From an uncultured Sphaerochaeta sp. (GTDB lineage: Bacteria; Spirochaetota; Spirochaetia; Sphaerochaetales; Sphaerochaetaceae), in NCBI RefSeq assembly GCF_963677315.1, contig NZ_OY781939.1:2232001-2296000 (forward strand): 64,000 bases of DNA, read 5' to 3'. Position numbers and translations under genes: made by a program. Positions 17,161-25,941 of the stretch are shown one piece after another (positions within the stretch are counted from its first letter, which is position 1; every line of letters begins with the position of its first letter). Under the pieces are notes generated by a model. That model had not been told where the DNA came from. It was given only the letters and a program-made list of their open reading frames with translations, and did not search any database.

Positions 17161-18459
17161 ATGCATGTACTAGCAAAAGAACTGAATGAGACGTTGCAGG
17201 GAACCATCGTGGACGCAATGCTCTCCGACGTAGGACGAAGGATGTTTTTCCCCAAGGGGATCGTCGCCCAAAGCGCCGAAGCCGGCAAAAAAGCCACTCG
17301 GTTCAATGCCACCATCGGGATGGCTACATCCGGTGGGCAACCGATGTATTTGTCGGACATTTATCATCAGTTTACTGATAACGCCTTCAAGCCCTCCGAA
17401 TTGTTTTCCTATGCACCAGGTGGCGGGGATCCCGCTCTTAGGGCACTGTGGAAAGAACAGATGTTCGTCAAGAATCCAACCCTGCAAGGAAAGACATTCA
17501 GCCTTCCGGCTGTCACCGCTGGGCTGACACATGGGCTGCAGATGATGGCTCAGCTTTTTGTCCAGGAAGGAGACACCTTGGTGATTCCAAACCTTGCCTG
17601 GGATAACTATGAGCTGATCTTTGCTCATCAAGCGGGCGCTTCCATCAAGACCTTCGACCTCTATACAGCTGAAGGTGGATTCAATGTGGATGGTATGCGT
17701 GCAGTATTGGCCGGAATCCCCGATAAGAAGGCACGCATTCTACTCAACTTCCCCAACAACCCGACCGGTTATACCCCAACCAAACGTGAAATGCAGGCTA
17801 TCGCAGATACCCTTGTTTCGCTTGCTGAAGAGGGGATGCAGCTGATGGTACTCAGTGATGATGCCTATTTTGGGCTCTTCTTCGAGGATGACTCGGCTAC
17901 AGAGAGCTTGTTCTCTCTGCTTTGTGATGCCCATCCAAATATTCTTGCTGTCAAGTGTGATGCTGCCACCAAGGAAGATATGGTCTGGGGTTTCCGTATT
18001 GGATTCATTACCTATGGAAGCAAGAACCTGAGTGAAGAACACTATGATGCCTTGAACAAGAAGACGTTGGGTATCATCAGGAGTACCGTTTCCAACTGTG
18101 ACCGCCCAGGTCAGAGTTTGTTGCTCAAGGCAATGCGCTCTGGAGCGCAGTATGAATCTGATAAGTTGGCAGCCAAGGTGGAGATGGAGAGACGCTACCG
18201 TACGCTCAAGGAAGCCTTGAAGAAGCATGAAGGTAACGATTTACTCAAACCTCATCCGTTCAACAGTGGATACTTCATGGCCTTTGATTGCAAAGGAAGT
18301 GCAGAGCAACTACGCAGGCATTTACTTGATAGCTATCAGGTTGGATGTATCAATATTGCCGATGTTACCCTAAGACTCGCCTATTGTTCGGTAGAATGTG
18401 ATAGAATAGCTGAACTGGTTGATGTTGTGTACCAAGCGGCAGGAGAGGCATGGAACTAA
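17161..18459 (+). CDS. PLP-dependent aminotransferase, class I/II
   Basis: 432 residues from ATG 17161, preceded by GGAGGA at 6 nt; an in-frame ATG at 17143 would add six residues and could be read leaderless. Fold type I features: YAPGGGDPALRALW, the NFPNNPTGYTP motif, SDDAYFG (Asp/Tyr that contact PLP), and the PLP Lys in CDAATKEDMVWGFRIGF with the following Arg. It transfers an amino group from an amino acid to a 2-oxo acid; substrate unknown. It overlaps the ModE-like gene by 10 nt. Confidence 0.88.
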   Translation: MHVLAKELNETLQGTIVDAMLSDVGRRMFFPKGIVAQSAEAGKKATRFNATIGMATSGGQPMYLSDIYHQFTDNAFKPSELFSYAPGGGDPALRALWKEQMFVKNPTLQGKTFSLPAVTAGLTHGLQMMAQLFVQEGDTLVIPNLAWDNYELIFAHQAGASIKTFDLYTAEGGFNVDGMRAVLAGIPDKKARILLNFPNNPTGYTPTKREMQAIADTLVSLAEEGMQLMVLSDDAYFGLFFEDDSATESLFSLLCDAHPNILAVKCDAATKEDMVWGFRIGFITYGSKNLSEEHYDALNKKTLGIIRSTVSNCDRPGQSLLLKAMRSGAQYESDKLAAKVEMERRYRTLKEALKKHEGNDLLKPHPFNSGYFMAFDCKGSAEQLRRHLLDSYQVGCINIADVTLRLAYCSVECDRIAELVDVVYQAAGEAWN

Positions 18460-18830
18460 AAGCGAAGCTCTACCTTGTTGACGAGGAAGGGAATAAATTC
18501 ATGGGAATCGGGGTGCTGTGGTTGCTCGAGCAAGTTGAGCAGCAGAACTCTTTGCGCAAGGCAGCCTCTGCTTTGGGTATCTCCTACTCCAAGGCCTTTG
18601 CCATGGTCCAAAACCTGGAAAAGGGTCTTGGTGTTCCCGTCCTCAATCGGCGAAAAGGTGGAGCCAACCGTGAAGGTGCGACACTGACGGAGTTTGCTGT
18701 ACAGTTCCTTGCACTATATCGAGAATTCAACAAGCGGGCCAAAGGGAGTCTTTCCTCTCCTTTTTCCAGGTTCAAGGAAGAATTGGGTTCGTTGCTTGAA
18801 GAGTATGATGAACATGGAGGCGAGGTCTAA
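18450..18830 (+). CDS. ModE-like winged-helix DNA-binding protein without molybdate-binding domain
   Basis: 126 residues consisting of only the N-terminal LysR/ModE-type helix-turn-helix: MGIGVLWLLEQVEQQNSLRKAASALGISYSKAFAMVQNLEKGLGVPVLNRRKGGANREGATLT. Full ModE adds MOP/TOBE domains that bind molybdate; they are absent here, so any effector is unknown. It is tightly coupled to the aminotransferase upstream (10-nt overlap) and to pfk downstream (TAATG). The nearby molybdenum-hydroxylase-like trio makes a link tempting, but nothing in the sequence proves it. Confidence 0.75.
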   Translation: MELKAKLYLVDEEGNKFMGIGVLWLLEQVEQQNSLRKAASALGISYSKAFAMVQNLEKGLGVPVLNRRKGGANREGATLTEFAVQFLALYREFNKRAKGSLSSPFSRFKEELGSLLEEYDEHGGEV

Positions 18831-20167
18831 TGAATAAGAAGATGGATTTTTCCATACCTAGTCTGGGAGTAGCAAAGATTTCCTCCCCGATTATCATGAG
18901 TACATCCCAGAACGATGGGCAGGCTGATTATGTGGATGATAGTGACCATATTCTCTATGGCATCGATACTGATATTGATAAGGACGGTCATCCAGTCCCT
19001 CGCCATGAGGAGACTGTAGAGCTTGCCGGCCCCCGCTCCAAAATCTACTTCAACCCTGCCCATGTACATGCGGCTATTGCCACCTGTGGTGGTATCTGCC
19101 CAGGTTTAAATAATGTTATCAGGGCAGTGGTTCGTTGTTTTTGGTATCGCTATGGGGTCAGGAGGATCAGTGGTATCCAGTTTGGTTATCAGGGCCTACT
19201 CGAGAACAGCCCCTGGCCTTTGATCCCTCTTGATCCGGATGTTGTTGATGACATACAGGAGAAAGGTGGGACCATTCTTGGCTCTGCTCGTGGTGGTGGA
19301 AAGCAGGTTGAAGAGATTGTCGACTCGCTGGAGCGGCTGAATATCAATATTCTGGTCACCGTTGGAGGAGATGGTACGCTCAGAGGTGCATGGGAAATTT
19401 ATGAAGAGGTCAAGAAACGAGGATTGAAGATTTCAATCATTGGAATTCCGAAGACCATTGACAATGATCTCTCATTCATCCAGAGCTCCTTTGGAGTGGA
19501 CACTGCTGTCCAGATGGCTGTTCCTGTAGTGCGTAGTGCCCACGTGGAAGCGAAAAACTCCATTCACGGTATTGGCTTGGTTAAGGTGATGGGACGTGAG
19601 TCTGGCTTTATCGCCGCCCAGACAGCCCTTGCACAGAGTGACGTGAATTTCTGTCTGATTCCCGAGAACCCGTTTGACCTGTATGGACCCAATGGATTGC
19701 TCGAGCATCTCAGGAGAAGAGTGCTTGATCGTGGACATGCGGTTATTCTGGTCAGTGAAGGGGCAGGGCAGGACTTGGTTCCTGAAACTGGTGAGAAAGA
19801 TGCCTCTGGGAATGTGAAGTACCATGATATCGGGGTGTTCCTGAAGGATAAGATTATCGAGTACTTCAAGAAAGAGGGCATTGAGACCAATGTGAAGTAC
19901 ATTGATCCTTCCTACATCATTCGTAGTGCTTCTGCTGATTCCTATGATTCCATTTACTGTGCTCGTCTCGGTGCTCATGCCGTACACGCAGCAATGGCAG
20001 GGAAGACCCAGGCCTTGATCGGTTTACTTCATAATCGATTCGTTCACCTACCGATTAGCTTGGCGGTTTCCAGCCGTAACCATGTGGATCTGGAAGGTTC
20101 CTTGTGGCGGGATGTACTGGAGAATACCCGCCAGCCGATGTCAATGAAGAACTTCAATTTCGACTAG
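18830..20167 (+). CDS. 6-phosphofructokinase, long spirochaete/plant-like type
   Basis: 445 residues, longer than the roughly 320-residue E. coli type. The N-terminal extension precedes AAIATCGGICPGLNNVIRAVV. The donor-site motif is VGGDGTLRGAW near residue 180, with Gly where PPi enzymes have Asp (GGDD), and the second discriminating position is Lys in PKTIDND near 206. This Gly/Lys pair occurs in plant and trypanosomatid ATP-dependent enzymes, so ATP use is favoured but not certain. Substrate-site MGRESGFIA is conserved. It phosphorylates fructose 6-phosphate in glycolysis. The start overlaps the previous stop (TAATG), and a terminator follows. Confidence 0.88.
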   Translation: MNKKMDFSIPSLGVAKISSPIIMSTSQNDGQADYVDDSDHILYGIDTDIDKDGHPVPRHEETVELAGPRSKIYFNPAHVHAAIATCGGICPGLNNVIRAVVRCFWYRYGVRRISGIQFGYQGLLENSPWPLIPLDPDVVDDIQEKGGTILGSARGGGKQVEEIVDSLERLNINILVTVGGDGTLRGAWEIYEEVKKRGLKISIIGIPKTIDNDLSFIQSSFGVDTAVQMAVPVVRSAHVEAKNSIHGIGLVKVMGRESGFIAAQTALAQSDVNFCLIPENPFDLYGPNGLLEHLRRRVLDRGHAVILVSEGAGQDLVPETGEKDASGNVKYHDIGVFLKDKIIEYFKKEGIETNVKYIDPSYIIRSASADSYDSIYCARLGAHAVHAAMAGKTQALIGLLHNRFVHLPISLAVSSRNHVDLEGSLWRDVLENTRQPMSMKNFNFD

Positions 20168-20189
20168 GGCGAAAACCGGCAGTAAACGA

Positions 20190-20218
20190 GGGAGGCTTTC
20201 TTAGGCTTCCCTTTTTTT
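20190..20218 (+). terminator. Intrinsic terminator after pfk
   Basis: GGGAGGCT (20190-20197) pairs with GGCTTCCC (20204-20211), with one G-U pair, and is followed by seven T. The T-run overlaps the stop codon of the convergent ribokinase gene. Confidence 0.85.
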
Positions 20219-21179
20219 ATTTAACAGTCTTCCAATAAGAATCCATGTCTATTTTGGAAAAGAATGAACTTACCTCAGAAGCGGTAGGCATTGCTGGGGC
20301 GGTACCAATTTTCGTTACCGAAAGCGAAGCTACCATTGTAGCAAATACGATGGACTCCTTAAGACTCTTTCCTTTGCTAAGGGCTGTTGCTAAGCCTCCA
20401 TTGAAAGCATCTCCTGCTCCAGTAGTATCTACCACTTTCACAGGAAGAGCGGGAAAGAGTAAGGCTTCTCCTTCCTCCGAAAGTAGGAAGCAACCTTTAT
20501 TTCCCATTGTAATGAGAACGTCCTTTACACCCTTATCTTGTAAAATAGAAGCTGCTTGTAATGCGGAGTGTCTGTCTATGACATTGATTCCTGTAAGTAT
20601 TGTAGCTTCGGTTTCATTGGGAGTGACTAGATCAAACATACCAATAAAAGAATCTTCAAGAATTTTTTGTGGTGCAGGGGCTGGGTTGAGAAGTGCCAAA
20701 CCTCCTTTACCTTGAACACGTTTGACAGCCTGTGGAATAATGTCAAGATTGGTTTCGAGTTGACAAACTATGACAGATGTATCGTCCAAGATGGGGTAGG
20801 TCCTTTCAATCTCTTCTATAGTAATCGCACTACACGCTCCAGGTACAACTGTGATTGTGTTTTCGGCAGAGCTTTCAGAAACAGTAATAAGGGCGATACC
20901 TGTAGAAACTATTGGATCTTGAAAGATATAGGTCTGGTCAATTCCTTCTTGTTCATAGAATTCAGTTGCTACAGTACTAAAAATGTCTTTGCCAACTTTT
21001 GTAATCAGAGAGACCTGACCTCCACTACGATGTGCAGCAATGGCTTGATTTGATCCTTTTCCTCCAGGTCCCATCTTAAAAATACTACCTTTTACAGTTT
21101 CGCCTGGTACGGGGATATGATGAGATCTTGCCATCAAATCAACAACAAAACTACCGAGAACTGTTACTCTTCTAGTCAT
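20217..21179 (-). CDS. rbsK: Ribokinase (PfkB family)
   Basis: 320 residues from ATG 21179, with GGAGA about 8 nt upstream; an in-frame start at 21209 lacks a binding site. PfkB motifs: FKMGPGGKGSNQAIAA near residue 40 and the anion-hole/catalytic VVDTTGAGDAFNGG near 255, containing the catalytic Asp. Closest in feel to ribokinase, which makes ribose 5-phosphate, but related sugar or nucleoside kinases cannot be excluded. It lies on the edge of the AT-rich island, 69 nt downstream of the GntR gene on the same strand, so it may share the regulon. Confidence 0.85.
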   Translation of the reverse strand: MTRRVTVLGSFVVDLMARSHHIPVPGETVKGSIFKMGPGGKGSNQAIAAHRSGGQVSLITKVGKDIFSTVATEFYEQEGIDQTYIFQDPIVSTGIALITVSESSAENTITVVPGACSAITIEEIERTYPILDDTSVIVCQLETNLDIIPQAVKRVQGKGGLALLNPAPAPQKILEDSFIGMFDLVTPNETEATILTGINVIDRHSALQAASILQDKGVKDVLITMGNKGCFLLSEEGEALLFPALPVKVVDTTGAGDAFNGGLATALSKGKSLKESIVFATMVASLSVTKIGTAPAMPTASEVSSFFSKIDMDSYWKTVK

Positions 21180-21248
21180 GATATGTTCTCCATTTATTTC
21201 TAAAATCACTAGGAAATCAGTTCATTGAATATTGGTTAACGAGTCAGG

Positions 21249-21902
21249 TCAATCGGTGAAAATGGGCTTGAAGAACTCATCACCACGTGCAAATTCCTCA
21301 ATATCCTTTTCCAAGGCTTCGATTGCTGCTTGTTTTTCTCCAGCAAGAATGTGCTGAAGAATTTGCTTGTGATGTTCCTCTTTGCTTATGAAGGTCATTC
21401 TATGCCATTGTTCCCAATAAAACTGTGCATATGCACGTGATAAGTATTTTAAAGCATCTGCTAAGGAGTTGTATAGAAACCTATTCCCAAAACATGCGAT
21501 AAGTTCAAGATGGAATTTGCTGTTATGTTCCCAGTGTTCGAAAGCATCACATTCTTTACATTCTGATTTTTCAAATATCACATCCTTGATTCTTTCGGGA
21601 TTTAGATTATTCCAATATTTATCCATACTTCCGCATTCAAGTAAAATTCTAAAACTTTGGACATCATTGATATCTTTATCTGTGATTCTGATGATTTCAT
21701 AACCTAGTCTGGGGATGCTTCTAAGTACACCTTCTTTACAGAGTTCAATTAAAGCTTCTCGAATCGGTGATTTGCTGACGTTATATTTCTCTACAAGCAT
21801 TTTTTCAGTAATCAATGATTCAGGTTGATATTCGCCCCGTATGATACTGTTCAGAATATTTCGGTACATACGAGTCTTGATATTAGAAATGGGAATAATC
21901 AT
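21249..21902 (-). CDS. GntR-family regulator with FCD-type C-terminal domain
   Basis: 217 residues. The N-terminal winged helix is clear: SIIRGEYQPESLITEKMLVEKYNVSKSPIREALIELCKEGVLRSIPRLGYEI. The C-terminal all-helical half (SKFHLELIACFGN, SKEEHHKQILQHILAG) fits the FCD ligand-binding domain, which often binds a metal and a carboxylate. AAGGAG lies 8 nt before the ATG. It is divergent from the ATC-hydrolase-Liv-Dha operon and is likely its regulator. It is paralogous to the regulator at 33505 (shared VSKxPxREALIELCK and LRSxPRxGY). Confidence 0.88.
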   Translation of the reverse strand: MIIPISNIKTRMYRNILNSIIRGEYQPESLITEKMLVEKYNVSKSPIREALIELCKEGVLRSIPRLGYEIIRITDKDINDVQSFRILLECGSMDKYWNNLNPERIKDVIFEKSECKECDAFEHWEHNSKFHLELIACFGNRFLYNSLADALKYLSRAYAQFYWEQWHRMTFISKEEHHKQILQHILAGEKQAAIEALEKDIEEFARGDEFFKPIFTD

Positions 21903-22056
21903 AAATAGAGCTCCTTAGCAAATTATGAAATAAAGAATCTGAAATGAAATTATTTGTATAAATATATAAGATTATAATGAAGATATCACATATTTCCAAT
22001 CTTTATCTATAAATGAATAATCTCAAAGCTTCATGGTAAATTATTTAAAAAAACAG

Positions 22057-22084
22057 TTGCAGAAGTAAAAATCTCTGCTATATT
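22057..22084 (+). promoter_or_regulatory. Promoter of the ATC-hydrolase-Liv-Dha operon
   Basis: TTGCAG (22057-22062), 16 nt, TATATT (22079-22084), within a 282-nt AT-rich divergent spacer between the GntR gene and the operon. It leaves a leader of about 95 nt. Confidence 0.55.
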
Positions 22085-22086
22085 AA

Positions 22087-22099
22087 TAGTATATTACTA
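22087..22099 (+). promoter_or_regulatory. Candidate GntR operator
   Basis: TAGTATATTACTA is a perfect palindrome (5-nt arms, 3-nt centre), starting 2 nt downstream of the -10 box, where repressor binding would block transcription start. The size and symmetry suit a GntR/FCD dimer. Assignment to the divergent GntR gene is inference. Confidence 0.5.
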
Positions 22100-22184
22100 A
22101 TATCTTACAAAGATTACAAGCCAATTCGTATTGATTTATCTTGTAATTTTAAGAATTAAATTACGTTATATTAAGGAGATGGGT

Positions 22185-22685
22185 ATGTCAAAAATTACTA
22201 ACAATGCTAATCAGGTTGAAGAGAAGATCGACATCAACAGAGCTCAGATTGAACATAGAGCTACCTGGATGGGTTTGATCTATGATGAAATGTGTAAAGC
22301 TGGTGTGGAGAATGCGGAAGAGATAGTTCGAAAGGCAATCAAAAGAACTGGAAACTTCCATGGTTTATCCTTCAAGAGCCAGTGCGATGATCCTGATAAC
22401 TGTGCAGATTTCAGAGAAGTATTCCTTGGAGATGTAGGTGTAAAGACTTTCAATATGGATAACATCAATGCAGACCGTGATAATGTCTATGTTGATTTCC
22501 ACTATTGTGCACTTGTTAATGCTTGGAAAAAACAAGGGTTTGATGATGAAACCATTGAATTGCTCTGCGATATGGCCATGGATGGTGACAGAGGAATTGC
22601 TGAGTCTATGGGGCTTGAGCTTGATCTTGGGGATACAATCGCTAAGGGATGTGAGACTTGTAAGCTGCATTTCAAAAAGCTGTAA
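22185..22685 (+). CDS. L-2-amino-thiazoline-4-carboxylate hydrolase-like protein (ATC_hydrolase family)
   Basis: 166 residues from ATG 22185, with AAGGAG 6 nt upstream. The C-terminal half carries the family pattern VDFHYCALVNAWKKQG, then LLCDMAMDGDRG, then GCETCKLHFKK; conserved His, Cys and Asp residues are visible. The named activity of the family opens the thiazoline ring of L-ATC to N-carbamoyl-L-cysteine, but many members are untested. It is the first gene of the operon that continues into a Liv-type importer, DhaKL and a cysteine-desulfidase-family protein. That context fits a sulfur-amino-acid-like substrate. Confidence 0.65.
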   Translation: MSKITNNANQVEEKIDINRAQIEHRATWMGLIYDEMCKAGVENAEEIVRKAIKRTGNFHGLSFKSQCDDPDNCADFREVFLGDVGVKTFNMDNINADRDNVYVDFHYCALVNAWKKQGFDDETIELLCDMAMDGDRGIAESMGLELDLGDTIAKGCETCKLHFKKL

Positions 22686-22724
22686 TATTCCTGGAAAAGG
22701 AATTAATAAAAAAGGAGAGTGTTT

Positions 22725-23879
22725 ATGAAGAAAATTCTTGCGTTGTTGATTGTAATTACGTTATTTGTCCCAACGGTATTTGCTGCTGGACAAGCTGAGG
22801 AAGTGGACACGAGTGTTATTAAGCTTGGTGTACTTGCTCCACTTACTGGCACAAACGCTGAGTATGGAAAAGGATTTGAGGTTGGCATGCAGATGGCAGT
22901 TGATAAAATCAACGCTGAAGGCGGAGTGAATGGCTACTCACTTGAACTCGTTGTAAGAGATTCAAAGGGAGACCAGAAAGAAAGTTCTGACCTTGCTCGA
23001 CAATTTGCTGATGATTCTTCTATTTATGCAATACTAGGAGATTTTACATCAGGTTGCTGTATGGCAAATGCTCCGATTGTGGATGCTGCAGGTCTTGTCC
23101 AGCTGTCACCTACTGCTTCCAATCCAGATTATGCAGGTATGAGTGATTATGCTTTCAGTATCATGGGTAGACAAGATGGAGAAGCTCCATTCTTCGCAAA
23201 GTACATTATTCAGAAGTATTTGGGACTTAATAAAGTTGGTGTGATTTATATCAACAGTGATTGGGGTGCTTCTAGTTATTCAAACTTTAAGGCAGAGGCT
23301 GATAGAATTGGTTTGGATATCGTTTCTTCAGTAAACTATGTACAAGATGAGAAAGACTTCTCATCCTTAATTACCAGACTTCGTGCTGCCGATCCTGAAG
23401 TTGTTCTCATTCTTGATCAAGGTGCTGTTCCTCAGATTATTAACCAGATTCGCGGTGCTGGTTGGGGTGTCCAACTAGCGACGCTTGGACCAGGAACAAG
23501 CGAGCAGTTGATTGATCTTGCTGGCAAGAATGCTGAGGGACTTGTTCTTTCCACTCCCTTCTTCTTCGATGAAGATGATGCAGACTTGATGGCATGGAGA
23601 AATGAGTTTGTTGAGAGAGCTGGTTTTGAACCTACAATTCACCCTGTATGTGCTTATGACACTGTATACTTGATTGAAGCAGCTATTAGCGCAATTGGTG
23701 ATGGAAAAGTAACTCGTCAAGCTATTCGTGATAACCTTGCAAAAGTAAGTATTAATGGTGTATCAGGGCCGCTACAGTTCAATCCTACTGGAGATCTAAC
23801 CCGAGAATACATGATATGTGCTGTCGAGAATGGTAAGTATGTTGTAAAGGCTGGTTTTGATTACGCAAAGAACAACTAA
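22725..23879 (+). CDS. Branched-chain-amino-acid-type ABC transporter substrate-binding protein
   Basis: 384 residues from ATG 22725 with GGAGAG upstream; an in-frame GTG at 22719 is too close to it. The signal peptide is MKKILALLIVITLFVPTVFA, with cleavage before AGQAEE; there is no lipobox Cys. The mature part is a LivJ/type I periplasmic binding fold: IKLGVLAPLTGTNAEYGKGFEVG, NGYSLELVVRDSKGD, and the hinge segment VGVIYINSDWGASS. LivJ-type proteins bind branched amino acids, amides, urea or aromatic acids; ligand unknown here. A long hairpin separates it from livH. Confidence 0.9.
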   Translation: MKKILALLIVITLFVPTVFAAGQAEEVDTSVIKLGVLAPLTGTNAEYGKGFEVGMQMAVDKINAEGGVNGYSLELVVRDSKGDQKESSDLARQFADDSSIYAILGDFTSGCCMANAPIVDAAGLVQLSPTASNPDYAGMSDYAFSIMGRQDGEAPFFAKYIIQKYLGLNKVGVIYINSDWGASSYSNFKAEADRIGLDIVSSVNYVQDEKDFSSLITRLRAADPEVVLILDQGAVPQIINQIRGAGWGVQLATLGPGTSEQLIDLAGKNAEGLVLSTPFFFDEDDADLMAWRNEFVERAGFEPTIHPVCAYDTVYLIEAAISAIGDGKVTRQAIRDNLAKVSINGVSGPLQFNPTGDLTREYMICAVENGKYVVKAGFDYAKNN

Positions 23880-23909
23880 AAGCGTAATCGAGTAATCAGA
23901 TAATCCAAA

Positions 23910-23964
23910 AATATGAAGGAGTCCTCCATTCTCCTCTGAGGAAGAGATATGACTCCTTCATATT
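23910..23964 (+). other. Long intercistronic hairpin between binding protein and permease
   Basis: AATATGAAGGAGTC (23910-23923) and GACTCCTTCATATT (23951-23964) form a perfect 14-bp stem with no U-run after it. Such hairpins typically protect the upstream mRNA end and lower permease expression relative to the binding protein. Confidence 0.75.
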
Positions 23965-23992
23965 CAATCTATGAAACAGGAGAGAGAATAGA

Positions 23993-24868
23993 ATGGATTA
24001 CTTTCTAAACCAGCTGATTAATGGAATCTGTCAAGGCGCCATATATGCTTTGATGGCTATCGGGTATTCGGTTGTAGTCGGTGTTGTTGGGATGGTTACT
24101 TTTACGCATGGTGAAGTAATCATGATTGGTGCCTTTGCTGCATATTATATGTTCTTTCTGAGTGGAACCAATATTCTGCTGGGTTTAGTTGTAAGTTTTC
24201 TAGCCTCCTGGATACTTGGATTTTTCGTATACAAAGTCTGTTATGAAAGGTTTTTTAATGCACCAAGGCATGTATCGTTATTATGTACAATCGGTTTTAG
24301 TATGTTGATAAAGAATCTTGCACAGATCTTTTTTGGGCCAAACCAAAAGCCCATGCTAGATGTTGTAGAACCAAAATTTTTCAAGATTGGTGTGGTGCAG
24401 ATCTCCCAATTGCAGATTGTAATTATTCTAACTGTAGTTGTCATGGCAACACTTCTTTCCATAGTGTTCAATAAGACCAAATTTGGAATAATGCTCAAGG
24501 CGGTTAGTCAAGATAAAACTGCTAGTTATATGGTGGGAATTGATGTCAAGAAAATAGCAATGTTAGGAAACGGCCTTGGTTGCGGCCTGGGTGGAATAGC
24601 AGGGCTTCTTTTAGCTATTTATTATCAGACATTGCAAGCAACCATGGGTGGGCCGTTGGGTATGAAGGCTTTCGCTTCTTCCGTCCTTGGTGGATTAACG
24701 GATGTACGATTTAGTGCTCTTGGTGGTCTATGCATCGGAATTATTGAAAATCTGGGCATTACCATCTCTTCTGCAAGTTTCCGTGACATGTTTGCATTTG
24801 GGTTCCTTATCCTAGTGCTGATTATACGACCGCAAGGATTTGTATCCAAGAAAGGAGCAAAGGTATGA
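23993..24868 (+). CDS. LivH-type ABC transporter permease
   Basis: 291 residues, about eight hydrophobic segments. It begins MDYFLNQLINGICQGAIYALMAIGYSVVVGVVGMVTFTHGEVIMIGAF, the standard LivH opening. The EAA-like loop with GIDVKKIAMLGNGLGCGLGGIAGLLLA contacts the ATPase, and GPLGMKAFASSVLGGLTDVRFSALGG is the second family landmark. Inner membrane. GGAGAG lies about 9 nt before the ATG, and the stop overlaps livM by 4 nt. Confidence 0.92.
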   Translation: MDYFLNQLINGICQGAIYALMAIGYSVVVGVVGMVTFTHGEVIMIGAFAAYYMFFLSGTNILLGLVVSFLASWILGFFVYKVCYERFFNAPRHVSLLCTIGFSMLIKNLAQIFFGPNQKPMLDVVEPKFFKIGVVQISQLQIVIILTVVVMATLLSIVFNKTKFGIMLKAVSQDKTASYMVGIDVKKIAMLGNGLGCGLGGIAGLLLAIYYQTLQATMGGPLGMKAFASSVLGGLTDVRFSALGGLCIGIIENLGITISSASFRDMFAFGFLILVLIIRPQGFVSKKGAKV

Positions 24869-25941
24869 TGGGAAGTTCATCCAATAAAGGTAAACAGACA
24901 CCTTTGATGAATCTAAGTCTGTTTAAGAATTCATCAACATTGAAAGCTTTGGAAACTTTTATGCAGAAGTACCGTGTTCCTCTTATGGTACTCTTGTTTA
25001 TATTCCTTTGTATTTTTCCTTTCTTTACGAATAAGAGCTATGTGCTTGGCGTGATGTGCAGGATATTTCTTTATTCGGTGTTAGCAGGAGCACTCAATAC
25101 AATCAATGGATATAGCGGCCAGTTTTGTCTGGGTGTTGCTGGATTTTTCTGTGTTGGTGCGTATAGCGAGGCAATTCTAGCAACCACATTAAAAATGAAC
25201 TTTTGGATCATTTTACCCATAGCTGGATTAATAACAGCAGCTATTGGTTTATTGGTAGCACTGCCGACATTAAAGATGCAAGGTATATATCTAGCAATCG
25301 TTACACTGGGTTTTTCTGAAATTGCACGATTAGTTGCCCTTAACTGGACTTCATTAACTGGTGGTCCTATGGGAATAAAGGGTATTCCTGTACCAGAAAT
25401 ATTTGGCTTTACCATAAGAAGTACAAAACATTTCTACTATCTGTATTTGTTTGTTGCAATTCTATTTCTCTTTGTGACATCTCGTGTTATTCGTTCACGT
25501 ATCGGAAGAGCTTGGATGTCGATTCGTGAAGATCAGTTAGCAGCGAAATCACTTGGAGTTTTTACTTCTCGTTACAAAGCATTGAATTTTATGTATGGAG
25601 CGTTTTGGGCCGGAATTGGTGGTGCAATCTATGCTCCGTATGTAAGATTTATTGATTCCACCTATTTTACGTTGGATGAAGGCTGGAATATTCTCTCCAT
25701 GATGATTATTGGAGGACAGGGAACTTTAGTAGGACCAATAGTTGGTTCTGTGATAGTGAACTATCTCACTGAGTTGCTCCGTCCCATTGGGCAATGGCGT
25801 TTGGTTGCCTATGCGTTACTAATAATTGTTATGATGTGGTGGAGACCTCAGGGCCTTGCAGGTGCTTCAAATAGTATTGTTGCACAGAAGGGTGAGACCA
25901 AATTGCGAAAGAAGCCGGTAATTAAGGAGGTTCGCAAATGA
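24865..25941 (+). CDS. LivM-type ABC transporter permease
   Basis: 358 residues with a cytosolic N-terminal extension of about 40 residues, then eight or more membrane segments. LivM landmarks: LNTINGYSGQFCLGVAGFFCVGAY, KMQGIYLAIVTLGFSEIARL, GRAWMSIREDQLAAKSLGV, and IGGQGTLVGPIVGS. It pairs with LivH to form the channel. It overlaps livH and livG by 4 nt each, so all four membrane-transporter genes are translationally coupled. Confidence 0.92.
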   Translation: MMGSSSNKGKQTPLMNLSLFKNSSTLKALETFMQKYRVPLMVLLFIFLCIFPFFTNKSYVLGVMCRIFLYSVLAGALNTINGYSGQFCLGVAGFFCVGAYSEAILATTLKMNFWIILPIAGLITAAIGLLVALPTLKMQGIYLAIVTLGFSEIARLVALNWTSLTGGPMGIKGIPVPEIFGFTIRSTKHFYYLYLFVAILFLFVTSRVIRSRIGRAWMSIREDQLAAKSLGVFTSRYKALNFMYGAFWAGIGGAIYAPYVRFIDSTYFTLDEGWNILSMMIIGGQGTLVGPIVGSVIVNYLTELLRPIGQWRLVAYALLIIVMMWWRPQGLAGASNSIVAQKGETKLRKKPVIKEVRK

